Source of the DNA: Desulfovibrio subterraneus
Lineage (GTDB): Bacteria; Desulfobacterota; Desulfovibrionia; Desulfovibrionales; Desulfovibrionaceae
Direction of reading: 5' to 3'
DNA length: 64,000 nucleotides
Assembly (NCBI RefSeq): GCF_013340285.1
Contig: NZ_BLVO01000013.1
Coordinates: 169,574-233,573, forward strand
Shown here: one piece after another, positions 35,057 to 44,157 of the stretch
How the letters are laid out: the number at the start of each line of letters is the position of its first letter
How positions within the stretch are numbered: position 1 is the stretch's first letter
Notes under the pieces: generated by a model
What the model saw: the letters and a program-made list of their open reading frames with translations, nothing else
What the model was told of the DNA's origin: nothing
The model's database searches: none
Program-made: the position numbers and the translations under genes

Positions 35057-36637
35057 GTGAGCTTGCTGCATAAAATATGGGACGGTGTCTGGACGGGTAC
35101 GGTTGCCTCCATCTATGAGGCTTTGATGAAAATTCCCCGTATGATGGTCATGACGCGTTTCCTAGGGCCGGAATGGTACGGTTTGCTGGGACTTTTCGGC
35201 ATGGCACGGGATGTGGTGGGGACGTTCGCTCAGCTGGGGACGGGGGACGCCATCATCCATCATCTTTCCGCCGCCAAAGCGGCGAATAAGACAGAAAAGA
35301 TGGGAGCAACGCTCGGGGCTGCGGGAATTATCCGCTTCTGCACACTTTTTATTCTGATAGCAGGAGTGGTGCTGTTTAGACCTGAGCTGGTGGCGCAGGC
35401 GCAGAGTTTGCCTGCACTTGCTGCAGTGCCTGTGGATACGCTTGAATTGATTCTGATTTTGCTGATGGTAGGAATTGCCGTCCAGATAATTGAGGGACCC
35501 TTTGGGAATGCCTTGCAGGGAGCGCAGGCGTGGCGGGCTCTGCTCGTTGTCCGAATCATCAGTATCACTGCTTCAACCGCTCTCGCCATCGGGGCTGCCT
35601 TGCTTGGTCTGCATCTTATAGGCATCGTGGCAGCTCAGCAGATAGGGTTTATTGTTACTGCCATTGTCGTTTTCTGGTTTTATTTGCGTTATGTCCGTTC
35701 CACGCTGAAAAATCCGACTTTCAGACAAAGCCTTGCAGAGGTCCGTCCGCTATTGCTGTTCGGGCTTCCTTTGGTATTGGGGCAGTTGTTCCGGTATGTT
35801 TATATTTACACCGATCAACTAATGCTGGCCGCCATAGGTAGTTCCGTGGCGGAACTTAGTAACTATGAAGTTGCTCGTAATGCTGCGGGACTGCTGTCTT
35901 TTGTCCCGACTCTGTTGCGGAGCGTAATGTTTCCTGCGGCTTCAGAATTCAGGGTGGGGCGCGGCAGGCAGGAACTTGAAGCACTTTTTGCCTTCATGTC
36001 CAAACATCTTTGCTGGATCATGGCTCCTCTTGCATTATGGATGACGGCGGTATCTCCACTGGCAATCAGGGTTGTCGCGGGTGAACAATACGCTGTTGCC
36101 GCCCCGGCTCTGGCATGGCTCGCCGCACTTATGGTCATTAACGGTTTTGGCGTATCCCTGTTTACCTGCCTCGTGGGGGCGCTCGGAAGAACCCGCGAAC
36201 AGTTTGCCATTGAATGCTTCGGCGGCGGTTTGAACGTGGTGTTGAACTTCATGCTGATTCCGGAATACGGTTTTATGGGGGCCGTGTATGCTACGGTGGT
36301 AGTAAAAGCGCTGGGGCTTATGCTCGGTTCCTTCTTTCTTTCACGCCAGATGCGGTTGCTGTTTCCGCTTCGTCCGGCTTTCATTTCCCTGATTATGGCT
36401 GGGGGTCTGGGTTGCATCCTATGGGGAGCCATGCAGATATCCGACTGGCTGGTTTTTCTGCTGCTGCCGGTTGTGGCTCTGACCTATCTGTGGAGTACCA
36501 TCAGATTTGGTGTGCTTGATACTCAGGATATTGCGTATGTGGATCGTCTTGCGGGTAAGGTTTTTGCCCGTTTTCCGGTTCTGCAGCGCTTTGTTATTCG
36601 CTGCGCCGTGCCTGTTCCGGATGTCTATAAACTGTAG
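35057..36637 (+). CDS. Wzx-type oligosaccharide flippase
   Basis: This 526-residue MATE/MOP-superfamily protein has about 12-14 membrane helices, with the start IWDGVWTGTVASIYEALMKI followed by TRFLGPEWYGLLGLF, typical of polysaccharide flippases. It would turn lipid-linked repeat units to the periplasm. The GTG at 35057 is chosen because the fold begins there; the longer in-frame extension lies inside the femAB end. A weak GGA lies eight bases upstream. Confidence 0.88.
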   Translation: MSLLHKIWDGVWTGTVASIYEALMKIPRMMVMTRFLGPEWYGLLGLFGMARDVVGTFAQLGTGDAIIHHLSAAKAANKTEKMGATLGAAGIIRFCTLFILIAGVVLFRPELVAQAQSLPALAAVPVDTLELILILLMVGIAVQIIEGPFGNALQGAQAWRALLVVRIISITASTALAIGAALLGLHLIGIVAAQQIGFIVTAIVVFWFYLRYVRSTLKNPTFRQSLAEVRPLLLFGLPLVLGQLFRYVYIYTDQLMLAAIGSSVAELSNYEVARNAAGLLSFVPTLLRSVMFPAASEFRVGRGRQELEALFAFMSKHLCWIMAPLALWMTAVSPLAIRVVAGEQYAVAAPALAWLAALMVINGFGVSLFTCLVGALGRTREQFAIECFGGGLNVVLNFMLIPEYGFMGAVYATVVVKALGLMLGSFFLSRQMRLLFPLRPAFISLIMAGGLGCILWGAMQISDWLVFLLLPVVALTYLWSTIRFGVLDTQDIAYVDRLAGKVFARFPVLQRFVIRCAVPVPDVYKL

Positions 36638-36646
36638 GAGAGCGTT

Positions 36647-37918
36647 TTGACGGATCTCACTGTTCAGGCTTCCTCCTTGCGGGTGGGGTATCTGCTCCGT
36701 ACATTTCCAATTTTATCGGAAACTTTTGTTACGGGAGAAATCCGGGGAATTGGTGAGCGTACGGGAGTGATGCCATATGTATGCTCCCTGTATCGCCCGG
36801 CGCCTGAGAATGCAGGTGGATGGGATGTTGAGTCGGATGGTCCCGTCACCTGGTTTCGAGATCTTGATAAATCAGGAATTCCGAAGATGCTCGGCTACCA
36901 TACAGGAAAATTCTTCAGACAACCGTTCCGGCAATGGCGCTATTGGCAGGGATGTGAGTCCGGCTTGTCCAAATCCGATAAATGCAAGCTGGCCGTGATT
37001 GCCATGGAAGTCCAGCGGGCAGGCATACAGCATATGCACACTCATTTTGCTTGGGAGCATGTGGATTATTTATATGCCTTGAAGTTGCTGACAGGTATTC
37101 CTTTTAGTGTGACAGTGCATGCTGCTGATATCTTTATCGATCCTGAAGCGGCATGCCGCAGGTTGCAGGCTGCGGCGTTTGTCACCACCATCAGTGAATA
37201 TAATCGGAAGCTATTGATAGAACGTTTTTCTCTACCGCAGGACCGTGTTCACGTAGTGCGCTGCGGGATTGATATGCCGGACATTGTATCTGGAGATAGC
37301 TCGGAATCCGCCGTCACCGATGGCGTTGTCCATGCGATGAAGTCGGACAATCTCCCTCTGAAGATACTCAGCGTTGGACGCATGGTAGAGAAAAAGGGTT
37401 TCGACAGCCTGCTGGAAGCCTTGCGACGGTTGCGGGAGCAGGGGATTGCCTTTGAGGCAGAGATTGTGGGGAACGGGCCTTTGCAGTCGGAGTTGGAGCG
37501 CCAGGCGGACGAAGCTGGTTTACAGGATTGTGTCCGTTTCGCCGGAGCCTTGCCTTCAGAGCGTGTGCTGGAGCGTGTGCGCGCCTGTGACGTCTTTGCC
37601 CTGTGCTGCAGAGAGGCTGCCAACGGTGATATGGACGGCATCCCCGTGGTGCTCATGGAGGCCATGGCCTGCGGCAAACCAGTAGTCAGCAGTCGCATCA
37701 GCGGTATTCCCGAGTTGGTGGACGGGCAGTGTGGCTTTCTCGCAGACCCCGAGGATGCGGCCACGGTGGCAGCATATTTTTCCAGACTGACCGATGACAG
37801 GGAACTTGGCAGGAGAATGGGTAGGGCGGGGCAGGACAAGATCAGAAAGCAGTACCTGCGAAGCAGGCAGATAGACGATCTGTTGCGTCTGATAGTCGGA
37901 ATGCAGGAGGACTGCTGA
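36647..37918 (+). CDS. GT4-family glycosyltransferase (WcaL/AmsK-like)
   Basis: This 423-residue enzyme starts with RVGYLLRTFPILSETFVTGE, a pattern common in colanic-acid-type WcaL/AmsK transferases. HTHFAWEHVDY and VTVHAADIF lie mid-protein, VGRMVEKKGF marks the start of the donor domain, and PVVLMEAMACGKPVVSS is the donor signature. The TTG start is supported by AGGAG six bases upstream and by the absence of an earlier ATG. Its stop overlaps the next ATG (TGATG). Confidence 0.9.
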   Translation: MTDLTVQASSLRVGYLLRTFPILSETFVTGEIRGIGERTGVMPYVCSLYRPAPENAGGWDVESDGPVTWFRDLDKSGIPKMLGYHTGKFFRQPFRQWRYWQGCESGLSKSDKCKLAVIAMEVQRAGIQHMHTHFAWEHVDYLYALKLLTGIPFSVTVHAADIFIDPEAACRRLQAAAFVTTISEYNRKLLIERFSLPQDRVHVVRCGIDMPDIVSGDSSESAVTDGVVHAMKSDNLPLKILSVGRMVEKKGFDSLLEALRRLREQGIAFEAEIVGNGPLQSELERQADEAGLQDCVRFAGALPSERVLERVRACDVFALCCREAANGDMDGIPVVLMEAMACGKPVVSSRISGIPELVDGQCGFLADPEDAATVAAYFSRLTDDRELGRRMGRAGQDKIRKQYLRSRQIDDLLRLIVGMQEDC

Positions 37919-39375
37919 TGCGGATTCTTATGCTATGCGCCGACTGGGGAATTCCTGTAGGGGGCAATGCGGGGTCGTCCGTACATTTTCGCTCCCTTGC
38001 CAAGGCCTTTGTCGATCTTGGGCATGAGGTGCGGGCTGTGGTGACTAATGGGGGGGGGACTGCCTCATTACCGGTGCCGGTTGTCACTGTGCCACATGGC
38101 ACGGCATGGCCAAGGATTCGTGGTGCTGTAGAGCGGGTGCGGGGAAGGTCAACTCCTAATGTATGTGCATCGGGCATTACCCCTCTTCAGGGGCTTCCCG
38201 CGAGCAGTATTACAGCCGAAACTGCCGCAGATTTTGTCATTGGATCTGCAAACGATCCTGGCCATCGAGCTATCGGCAAAACTTCAGCGCTGAAATTTTC
38301 AGGAGGGGAGGTTGTAGCCCAAAGCAAGGGAAACTCTTTTTTAAGTGATCTCTACTACCGTAGACTTCCTGCCATAGTGCACCTTGCTGAGGAACTTCTC
38401 TGGCACCGCAGGCGTTTCGAGGAGACTGTTGGCGGGCTGTGTAGTCATTGGCGACCGGATATTATCTATGAGCGCTATGCCTTATGTCAGACCGGTGGCT
38501 TGAGTGCAGCTCAATCAGCAGGGATTCCTTTGTTTCTTGAAGTGAATTCGCCGTTGCATGACGAGCGGTGCAGGCGCGGACTATCCGCTAGTTTCAGTGC
38601 GCTTGCCCGCAGGGATGAGCGTCGTTTGTGGTCGCAGGCGGACAGGGTCTTTTGTGTCTCTGAAGTGCTCAAGGCCCGCATTACTCCACTGCGGGGGCAT
38701 GTGTCGCAGCAGAACGGAGGAGTCTTCGTTACCCCGAACGGCGTGGATACTGAACTTTTCAGCCCAGATCGAAGGAGCGGGGCATTACGGCAGCTTTTGG
38801 GACTTGGCAAAGAGACTCTGGTTGGTTGGCTTGGGGCCTTGTCGCATGAAAGAGGGGCGGAAGAGTTTGTTTCCATTATGTCGGGAGTGTTGTCGTTCCG
38901 GCCGGATGTGCATGCTGTGCTTATAGGTGGCGGCCCTCTGGAGGCAGAACTGAAACACCGTGCTGCTGAAGCAGGTTTTGCAGGCAGGATACACTTCACG
39001 GGAGGAGTGGTTCATGAAGCCGTTCCGGCTTTGCTGGCAGATCTTGATATTGCAGTGGCTTCTTATCCCAAACTGGAGAATTTCTATTTTTCACCAATGA
39101 AGCTCTATGAATATATGGCAAGCGGTCTGCCTGTGGTTGCCGGAAACATGGGGCAGATGGCTGATGTGGTTGTGCATGGCACATCTGGCTTGCTTATGAC
39201 GTCTCAGGAGCAGGAGGAATGGGTGCGAGCCATTGCCGAGCTGTGTGACGCTCCGGAACGAAGAGCCGAGTTGGGCAACGGTGCCCGTGAACGCGCACTG
39301 GCCTTCGGTTCGTGGAAGGGTAACGCAACGCTCATTCTTGAACAGGTCGAGGCACTTTGCGGGAGGGGGGTATAA
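37918..39375 (+). CDS. GT4-family glycosyltransferase
   Basis: This 485-residue transferase begins MRILMLCADWGIPVGGNAG. It contains YERYALCQTGGL, LFLEVNSPL, TPNGVDTELFS and the donor segment SPMKLYEYMASGLPVVAG. The YERY...LEVNSPL block is shared with the opposite-strand gene at 49800, so the two are likely related subfamily members. An insert of about 60 residues near 80-140 has no counterpart in its relatives here. A run of nine Gs (38050-38058) falls near codon 45. Confidence 0.9.
   Translation: MRILMLCADWGIPVGGNAGSSVHFRSLAKAFVDLGHEVRAVVTNGGGTASLPVPVVTVPHGTAWPRIRGAVERVRGRSTPNVCASGITPLQGLPASSITAETAADFVIGSANDPGHRAIGKTSALKFSGGEVVAQSKGNSFLSDLYYRRLPAIVHLAEELLWHRRRFEETVGGLCSHWRPDIIYERYALCQTGGLSAAQSAGIPLFLEVNSPLHDERCRRGLSASFSALARRDERRLWSQADRVFCVSEVLKARITPLRGHVSQQNGGVFVTPNGVDTELFSPDRRSGALRQLLGLGKETLVGWLGALSHERGAEEFVSIMSGVLSFRPDVHAVLIGGGPLEAELKHRAAEAGFAGRIHFTGGVVHEAVPALLADLDIAVASYPKLENFYFSPMKLYEYMASGLPVVAGNMGQMADVVVHGTSGLLMTSQEQEEWVRAIAELCDAPERRAELGNGARERALAFGSWKGNATLILEQVEALCGRGV
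38050..38058 (+). repeat. G9 homopolymer near the start of a glycosyltransferase gene
   Basis: Nine consecutive Gs in the VVTNGGGTAS codons, within 150 bases of the start; a slip would give an early stop, the classic position for phase variation. Confidence 0.92.
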
Positions 39376-41222
39376 TGCTGCCACTCAATGCCTCGGAACT
39401 TGTTCTAGTTCCCGCAGAGGGCAGTTCCATCCGGCTGGCGGGAGGACGCCGCGACAGGCTGCGGAAGGTGCTGACAGAAAGTGCGGAATTGGCCTTTCCT
39501 ATGCTTCGGGTACAACCTGAAGCATGTTCCGGCATCTTGCTTTGTTGTGCCAAGGGGCAACATTATCTGTATTGCAACGGAATGCCTGTCGGTGTCCCGG
39601 CCAAAGCAAAAAGCTCTCTTGTAAATACCCTGCGGGCGCTTGCGGGTTCTTCGAGAAATGTCCAGCCAGTCTCTTTTTCCGAAGATGGTGCATTGAAATT
39701 GTACAATATGCAGGTATTTCGCCTGTCCTCTGCGGTAGTTGCCGGATGGGAGAACGTGCTCAAGCTGCGGGTTCAGGATACTTGCCCCATGTTGCTGCCT
39801 GTGTTTTCCGATATGGCTGCTTTGAGGAAAGCAGTTGAGGCACGGCATCCGTATCTCGCGCAAGACAACTCGCTGATCTTGAATGCGCAGGGGCGGATTG
39901 TGGCAAGGCTTCAGGATGTCCTGAAATCTCTCGAGAATCATGCCGAGAATTTTTGCGCCGGAGAACAATCAAGTGGATCGCGGGACAGAGTGCATGCCCT
40001 TGGTCAGGCGCTCGCGCATTTTGTCGTTACGGGTGAGAGTGCTTTGGATTCGCCAACGCCCTGCCATCCCCGTGCCGGAGAAGTGTGGTCTTTTTATGAC
40101 CCGCAGGATTGTGGATTCAGATTGTGGGGTTGGCGTTGGGATAGCGGTATAGTGCTGGAAGCGCTCGCTGTGGCAGCCCGCGTTACCGGAGATGCAACTA
40201 TTCTCGATGCGGCTGTTGCTGCGGGCGATCGTATGCTTGCGTGTCAGTTGGCGGAAGGAGAGTGTGCCGGAGGATTTCCCGAGTGGGTCGATTTTCGTTA
40301 CTCCGAGCGTGAGGGGCTGGTGACCGAATGGGTGGCACCCTTTAATGCAGCCTTTATTGCCGCCGGTCTGGATGAGCTTGCCCGTGCGGTCGGCGAGGTA
40401 GACCAAGAGCGGTATGCCGCTTCAGCTACGGCGGGATATGCCTGTCTCGCAAAGAAGGGCCTGACGAAGCAGGGGGGACTCTCCGGGTATTATTTTACTA
40501 CCTCCGGCACATGGCAGTATCTGGGGCAGATCAACGATTCGTTCATTGCAGGGCGCGGCCTTTCCCGATGTAGCGAGACGCAACGGAATGAATATGCAGC
40601 CATTGCAACCCGTATGGCGCTGTACATGACGGATAAGGCGCAGCAGGCAGACGGGCATGTCCGCCGTGCATGGCACGATCCTGCCGGAGCAGCCCCTGCG
40701 GGTGTTCCCCTGTTTCCGGAGTGGAATGTCCACCCTGACAGGGTGGTGGAAAAGATATTCATGCGTGGGCAGGCTTGGGCCTTGTTTGGGCTTGCCGGGA
40801 CGTGCCGTCTGCTGCAGGGGCAGTATTCTGCGCAGGCAATGCAAATCCGTGAAAGAACTGCAGGGCTGGCCGGTTACATCATGCGAGTGCAGCGTGCGAA
40901 CGGTTCATGGCTTTACAGCCAGAAGCAGGAAGGGCTTGGCGAATGCGTGAAGGGAACTGCGGCTTTGGCACTGGCCTTGGCCGAATATGCGGCGGTATCC
41001 GGTGATTGCAGCGTTGTACCTGGTATCAGCAAGGCGCTTGGCTATCTCGAACAGTGCAGCGCGGGGAGCATTGTACCGCCATCGCTGGCAACACTACCGA
41101 TGGACAGGTCGGAAGAAGGGGGCATCATCTACTACCGAAATCGTCCCATGGTTTGTGCCTATGCAGGGGCTTTGGAATTACTGGCCCGCGTTCGGTTGCA
41201 GGAGCTGGAAGGTACAGCATGA
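39375..41222 (+). CDS. alpha/alpha-toroid protein, possible glycan-processing enzyme
   Basis: This 615-residue protein has no signal peptide. Residues 1-200 are a mixed alpha/beta region I do not recognise. Residues 210-610 look like an (alpha/alpha)6 toroid: repeated helices with WDSGIVLEALAVAARVTGDA, GFPEWVDF, RGQAWALFGLAG and RANGSWLYSQ. This fold is shared by six-hairpin glycosidases, some lyases and sugar epimerases. It could edit the polymer (epimerase or hydrolase), but no catalytic residue can be assigned. GGAGGGGGG precedes the ATG, which overlaps the upstream stop by one base; its own stop overlaps the next start (ATGA). Confidence 0.6.
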   Translation: MLPLNASELVLVPAEGSSIRLAGGRRDRLRKVLTESAELAFPMLRVQPEACSGILLCCAKGQHYLYCNGMPVGVPAKAKSSLVNTLRALAGSSRNVQPVSFSEDGALKLYNMQVFRLSSAVVAGWENVLKLRVQDTCPMLLPVFSDMAALRKAVEARHPYLAQDNSLILNAQGRIVARLQDVLKSLENHAENFCAGEQSSGSRDRVHALGQALAHFVVTGESALDSPTPCHPRAGEVWSFYDPQDCGFRLWGWRWDSGIVLEALAVAARVTGDATILDAAVAAGDRMLACQLAEGECAGGFPEWVDFRYSEREGLVTEWVAPFNAAFIAAGLDELARAVGEVDQERYAASATAGYACLAKKGLTKQGGLSGYYFTTSGTWQYLGQINDSFIAGRGLSRCSETQRNEYAAIATRMALYMTDKAQQADGHVRRAWHDPAGAAPAGVPLFPEWNVHPDRVVEKIFMRGQAWALFGLAGTCRLLQGQYSAQAMQIRERTAGLAGYIMRVQRANGSWLYSQKQEGLGECVKGTAALALALAEYAAVSGDCSVVPGISKALGYLEQCSAGSIVPPSLATLPMDRSEEGGIIYYRNRPMVCAYAGALELLARVRLQELEGTA

Positions 41223-42367
41223 ACATAGTGCAGGTCTGTAAATATTTCTACCCGAAGGTAACAGGCGTAACATCTTATGTGCACAGCCTTTCTGCTGCTC
41301 TGGCGCGCAGGGGACACAGGGTGACCGTGCTCACATGGGGCGACGCTGATGAAGAACAGCAGATGGACGGTTTCCGGCTCATCCGTGTGGGAGGACGCAG
41401 CAGAGAAGGCCTTGCAGCGGCACTGGCACAGCTTTCCGGAGAAGGCGTTGCAGACGTGGTGAACACGCACGGCATATGGGAGCATGTTCCTGTGGTGTCC
41501 GGTTGGTGCAGAAAGAATATGGTGCCACATGTGGTGACGATGCATGGCACATGGATGTTTCTCCACACTACGGATGCATACGCAACTCTTCGTGGGAGGC
41601 TGTGGTACGGGCTGTTGTATAAGAAAATCCTATGGCCGCGTATCATGCGCAGGGCAGCCGCTGCTATTGTGCTTAATGCTCAGGAAGAAGACATGGCCCG
41701 TCACTGGGCCTTGGTGCAGAATTGTATCCACCGCATCCCCAATGCCGTAGATACAGCGATGTTTACCCCTGCGCTACTGTCTCCCGAGATAACGGGAGAG
41801 GCCTCTTCCGTATCGGAGAATAAGAGGTTGCAAGTGGTTTTTGCCGGAGCTTTGCAGAGTCAGAAAGGGCTATTCACGGTGCTCCGGGCAGCAGAACGGC
41901 TGAACGCCGCTGGGACTCCCGTGCATTGGACTATATGTGGAGGAGGTCCGGAAGAAGCACGGGCCCGACAGATTATTGCAGACTGTGGGCTTGAAAACTG
42001 TGTGCTTCTGGCTGGTGCCGTCCCCAGAGAATGTATGCCGCAAACGTATAGGGATGCAGGCGTTGTTGTCCTGCCTTCGTATGGCGAGCCTTTCGGTACT
42101 GTCTATCTGGAGGCCATGGCTTCGGGAGTTCCTTGCATTGGTTGCCGAAGCGGTGGCACGCCGGAGATCATCTGCGACGGTGAAACAGGCTATCTTATTG
42201 AATACGATGATGACCAAGCCTTGGCGGAACGGGTCAGCGCGCTTGCAGCAGACGTAGCTTTACGCAGACGTATGGGCGAGGCTGGACGGAAGCGGGCCGA
42301 AGCTCTTTTTGCATGGGAGACGGTAACCTCACACCTTGAGGATGTGTATGCGCAGGTTTCCCGTTGA
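41219..42367 (+). CDS. GT4-family glycosyltransferase
   Basis: This 382-residue enzyme begins MNIVQVCKYFYPKVTGVTSYV. NTHGIWEH and VTMHGTWM lie in the acceptor domain, RIPNAVDTAMF at the hinge, and YGEPFGTVYLEAMASGVPCI is the donor signature. The ATG at 41219 lies at the overlapping stop (ATGA) and follows GGAAGG; the longer in-frame extension upstream is inside the previous gene. Acceptor and donor are unknown. Confidence 0.92.
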   Translation: MNIVQVCKYFYPKVTGVTSYVHSLSAALARRGHRVTVLTWGDADEEQQMDGFRLIRVGGRSREGLAAALAQLSGEGVADVVNTHGIWEHVPVVSGWCRKNMVPHVVTMHGTWMFLHTTDAYATLRGRLWYGLLYKKILWPRIMRRAAAAIVLNAQEEDMARHWALVQNCIHRIPNAVDTAMFTPALLSPEITGEASSVSENKRLQVVFAGALQSQKGLFTVLRAAERLNAAGTPVHWTICGGGPEEARARQIIADCGLENCVLLAGAVPRECMPQTYRDAGVVVLPSYGEPFGTVYLEAMASGVPCIGCRSGGTPEIICDGETGYLIEYDDDQALAERVSALAADVALRRRMGEAGRKRAEALFAWETVTSHLEDVYAQVSR

Positions 42368-44153
42368 TATAAAGCGTTACGCGGGGGTGTGCTTCCTGCT
42401 CGCTCTGTGTCTTGGATGGATGGAAGCGGCGCAGGGGGCAGTAACGGTACGCGTTATTCAGGATATGACGCCATCTTCCGGAATGGCGGGGTATGGGCAG
42501 GATGACACAGGCTCCTTCATTGCTTTGCGCGGCGGGGGTGGTGAGCATGTTGTGGTGCAGCTGCTTGTCCGCACCGATGTTCCACCACTTAAAGACATTT
42601 CCTTCGTGTTTGATGTAGTCGGCCTTGATAATCTGAAGGCATGGCGGAGCTGGTCCATCTGGAATGTGCCGGAAGTTGGTGTGCCTGTTCTCATAAAGGG
42701 GCCTATGCAACCCGCTTTGCAGACCACTGAGGCAGGACGCTTTCCCCGGTTTGATCTGCCGGATGCCAATGCTTTGGGTGGCAGGCCCCTGACCGAAGCG
42801 CTCCCGTCCGTTGCTTCCTGCTCCGTCTATATCGAATGCGAACTGCCGCGGGGCAAGGCCGGAACCTATGCCGGAAGATTGAGCATGCTTTCGGAAGGCA
42901 TGACCGTTGCGCAGATACCTGTGCAGGTTGATGTGCTTCCCTATGACTTGCCCGAGACGCCGGACTTTATTGTAGAGATGAACTCTTACGGTGATTGGAC
43001 GCGTCTGCTGGCACCAACAGTGGCAAACTATCACGCGATTCATAGGCTGTTCAGGCATTTCAGAAGCACGTTCACTTTGGTTCCGTACAGGCAGGACGGT
43101 TCAGCGGTGCTGCCGTTTCTTGAGCCTGTCGTGAAAGGCTATACTGGCGGTATTGCCATGGATTGGCAGGATTTTCTGAAGGCCAACGGACCACTCTTTG
43201 ATGGCACAGCCTTTGCGGATGGACACCCGCTTTCGCATTTTCTATTGCCCTTCCGGTATGGTTGGCCCGTGCACGGGGCTCGGGATGGTGATCCGAGGTT
43301 GGCAGAACTCAGGAGAAATGCCGGATTGCGACAGGCCATGAGGGCGTTCTTTGCAGAGAAAGGGTGGGTAACTGAAAAGGAAAGACCACATACACGGTTT
43401 CAGGAGTTCCATAATGAGAATCCTGAACATGGTTCCAACGGCCCATGGTTTATGGATGAACCGCGAACTCAGCAGGATATGGAGGGACATGCCCTGTATA
43501 CCAGCTTCAAAGTTGATGGATTCCCTGCGTACAGGGTGGATATCTCCGATTGGCGGCGTGTTCGCAATGGGCTGGAGCGTATGGGCAGTTATGTGGACGA
43601 TTGGTATATTTCAGTAAATCCGGCCTATCTGGATGGGGAAGCCCTTGCCATATTTCGTGATCTTCAAGGGCAGCGAGGTTCGGATGCTGCAAATCAGGAG
43701 GGCTGGCTGTTTGGCTATGGTGAGCTGGCCGGATTTGTCAGGGACGGCAAAGCCGTTTCACATGCGGCGCTGGTTGCAGCGTTGTGCCGATATTGGAGCA
43801 TGGATCTGGACGGCTATGCCCAATGGATAACTGACCTGTGGAAGCCTGCCAACGAGCCCGAATTGCCGCCGGAGGCACGGCCTCTGTATTTTGCCAACGC
43901 GGGTGGGGCCCGCACACTTTTTTGGCCCGGAACGTATCTGGGCGTAGATGGTCCATTGCCCTCCTTACGGCTGTTCTCTGTCAGGCAGGCCGTGCAGATG
44001 ATTGATACGGCATCGTTGGTATGCAGACGACATCCTGAACGATGCAAGGCTGTGCGGGAGCGGTTGGCTTCACTTTCGTCTGAAGATGAGCGTGAGAATC
44101 GAATGTATATGCAGGGATTGCAGACGATACTTACGGAACATGGGGAGCAATAA
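42348..44153 (+). CDS. secreted protein, possibly GH123/DUF4091-like
   Basis: This 601-residue protein has an N-terminal signal (MRRFPVDIKRYAGVCFLLAL, cleavage near AAQGA). A beta-sandwich-like region follows (CELPRGKAGTYAGRLSML), then a larger region with WFMDEPRTQQDMEGH and LWKPANEPELPPEA. The sandwich-plus-barrel layout and the acidic DEP motif recall GH123/DUF4091 glycoside hydrolases, but similarity is by eye only. It would act in the periplasm or outside, perhaps trimming or remodelling the polymer. The ATG at 42348 has GAGG six bases upstream and overlaps the end of the previous gene by 20 bases. Confidence 0.55.
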   Translation: MRRFPVDIKRYAGVCFLLALCLGWMEAAQGAVTVRVIQDMTPSSGMAGYGQDDTGSFIALRGGGGEHVVVQLLVRTDVPPLKDISFVFDVVGLDNLKAWRSWSIWNVPEVGVPVLIKGPMQPALQTTEAGRFPRFDLPDANALGGRPLTEALPSVASCSVYIECELPRGKAGTYAGRLSMLSEGMTVAQIPVQVDVLPYDLPETPDFIVEMNSYGDWTRLLAPTVANYHAIHRLFRHFRSTFTLVPYRQDGSAVLPFLEPVVKGYTGGIAMDWQDFLKANGPLFDGTAFADGHPLSHFLLPFRYGWPVHGARDGDPRLAELRRNAGLRQAMRAFFAEKGWVTEKERPHTRFQEFHNENPEHGSNGPWFMDEPRTQQDMEGHALYTSFKVDGFPAYRVDISDWRRVRNGLERMGSYVDDWYISVNPAYLDGEALAIFRDLQGQRGSDAANQEGWLFGYGELAGFVRDGKAVSHAALVAALCRYWSMDLDGYAQWITDLWKPANEPELPPEARPLYFANAGGARTLFWPGTYLGVDGPLPSLRLFSVRQAVQMIDTASLVCRRHPERCKAVRERLASLSSEDERENRMYMQGLQTILTEHGEQ

Positions 44154-44157
44154 CCGC

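Noticed and set aside
41006-41218. Extended N-terminus of the glycosyltransferase at 41219
   Set aside because: The extension lies inside the toroid gene in another frame, and the GT4 fold starts at the overlapping ATG.
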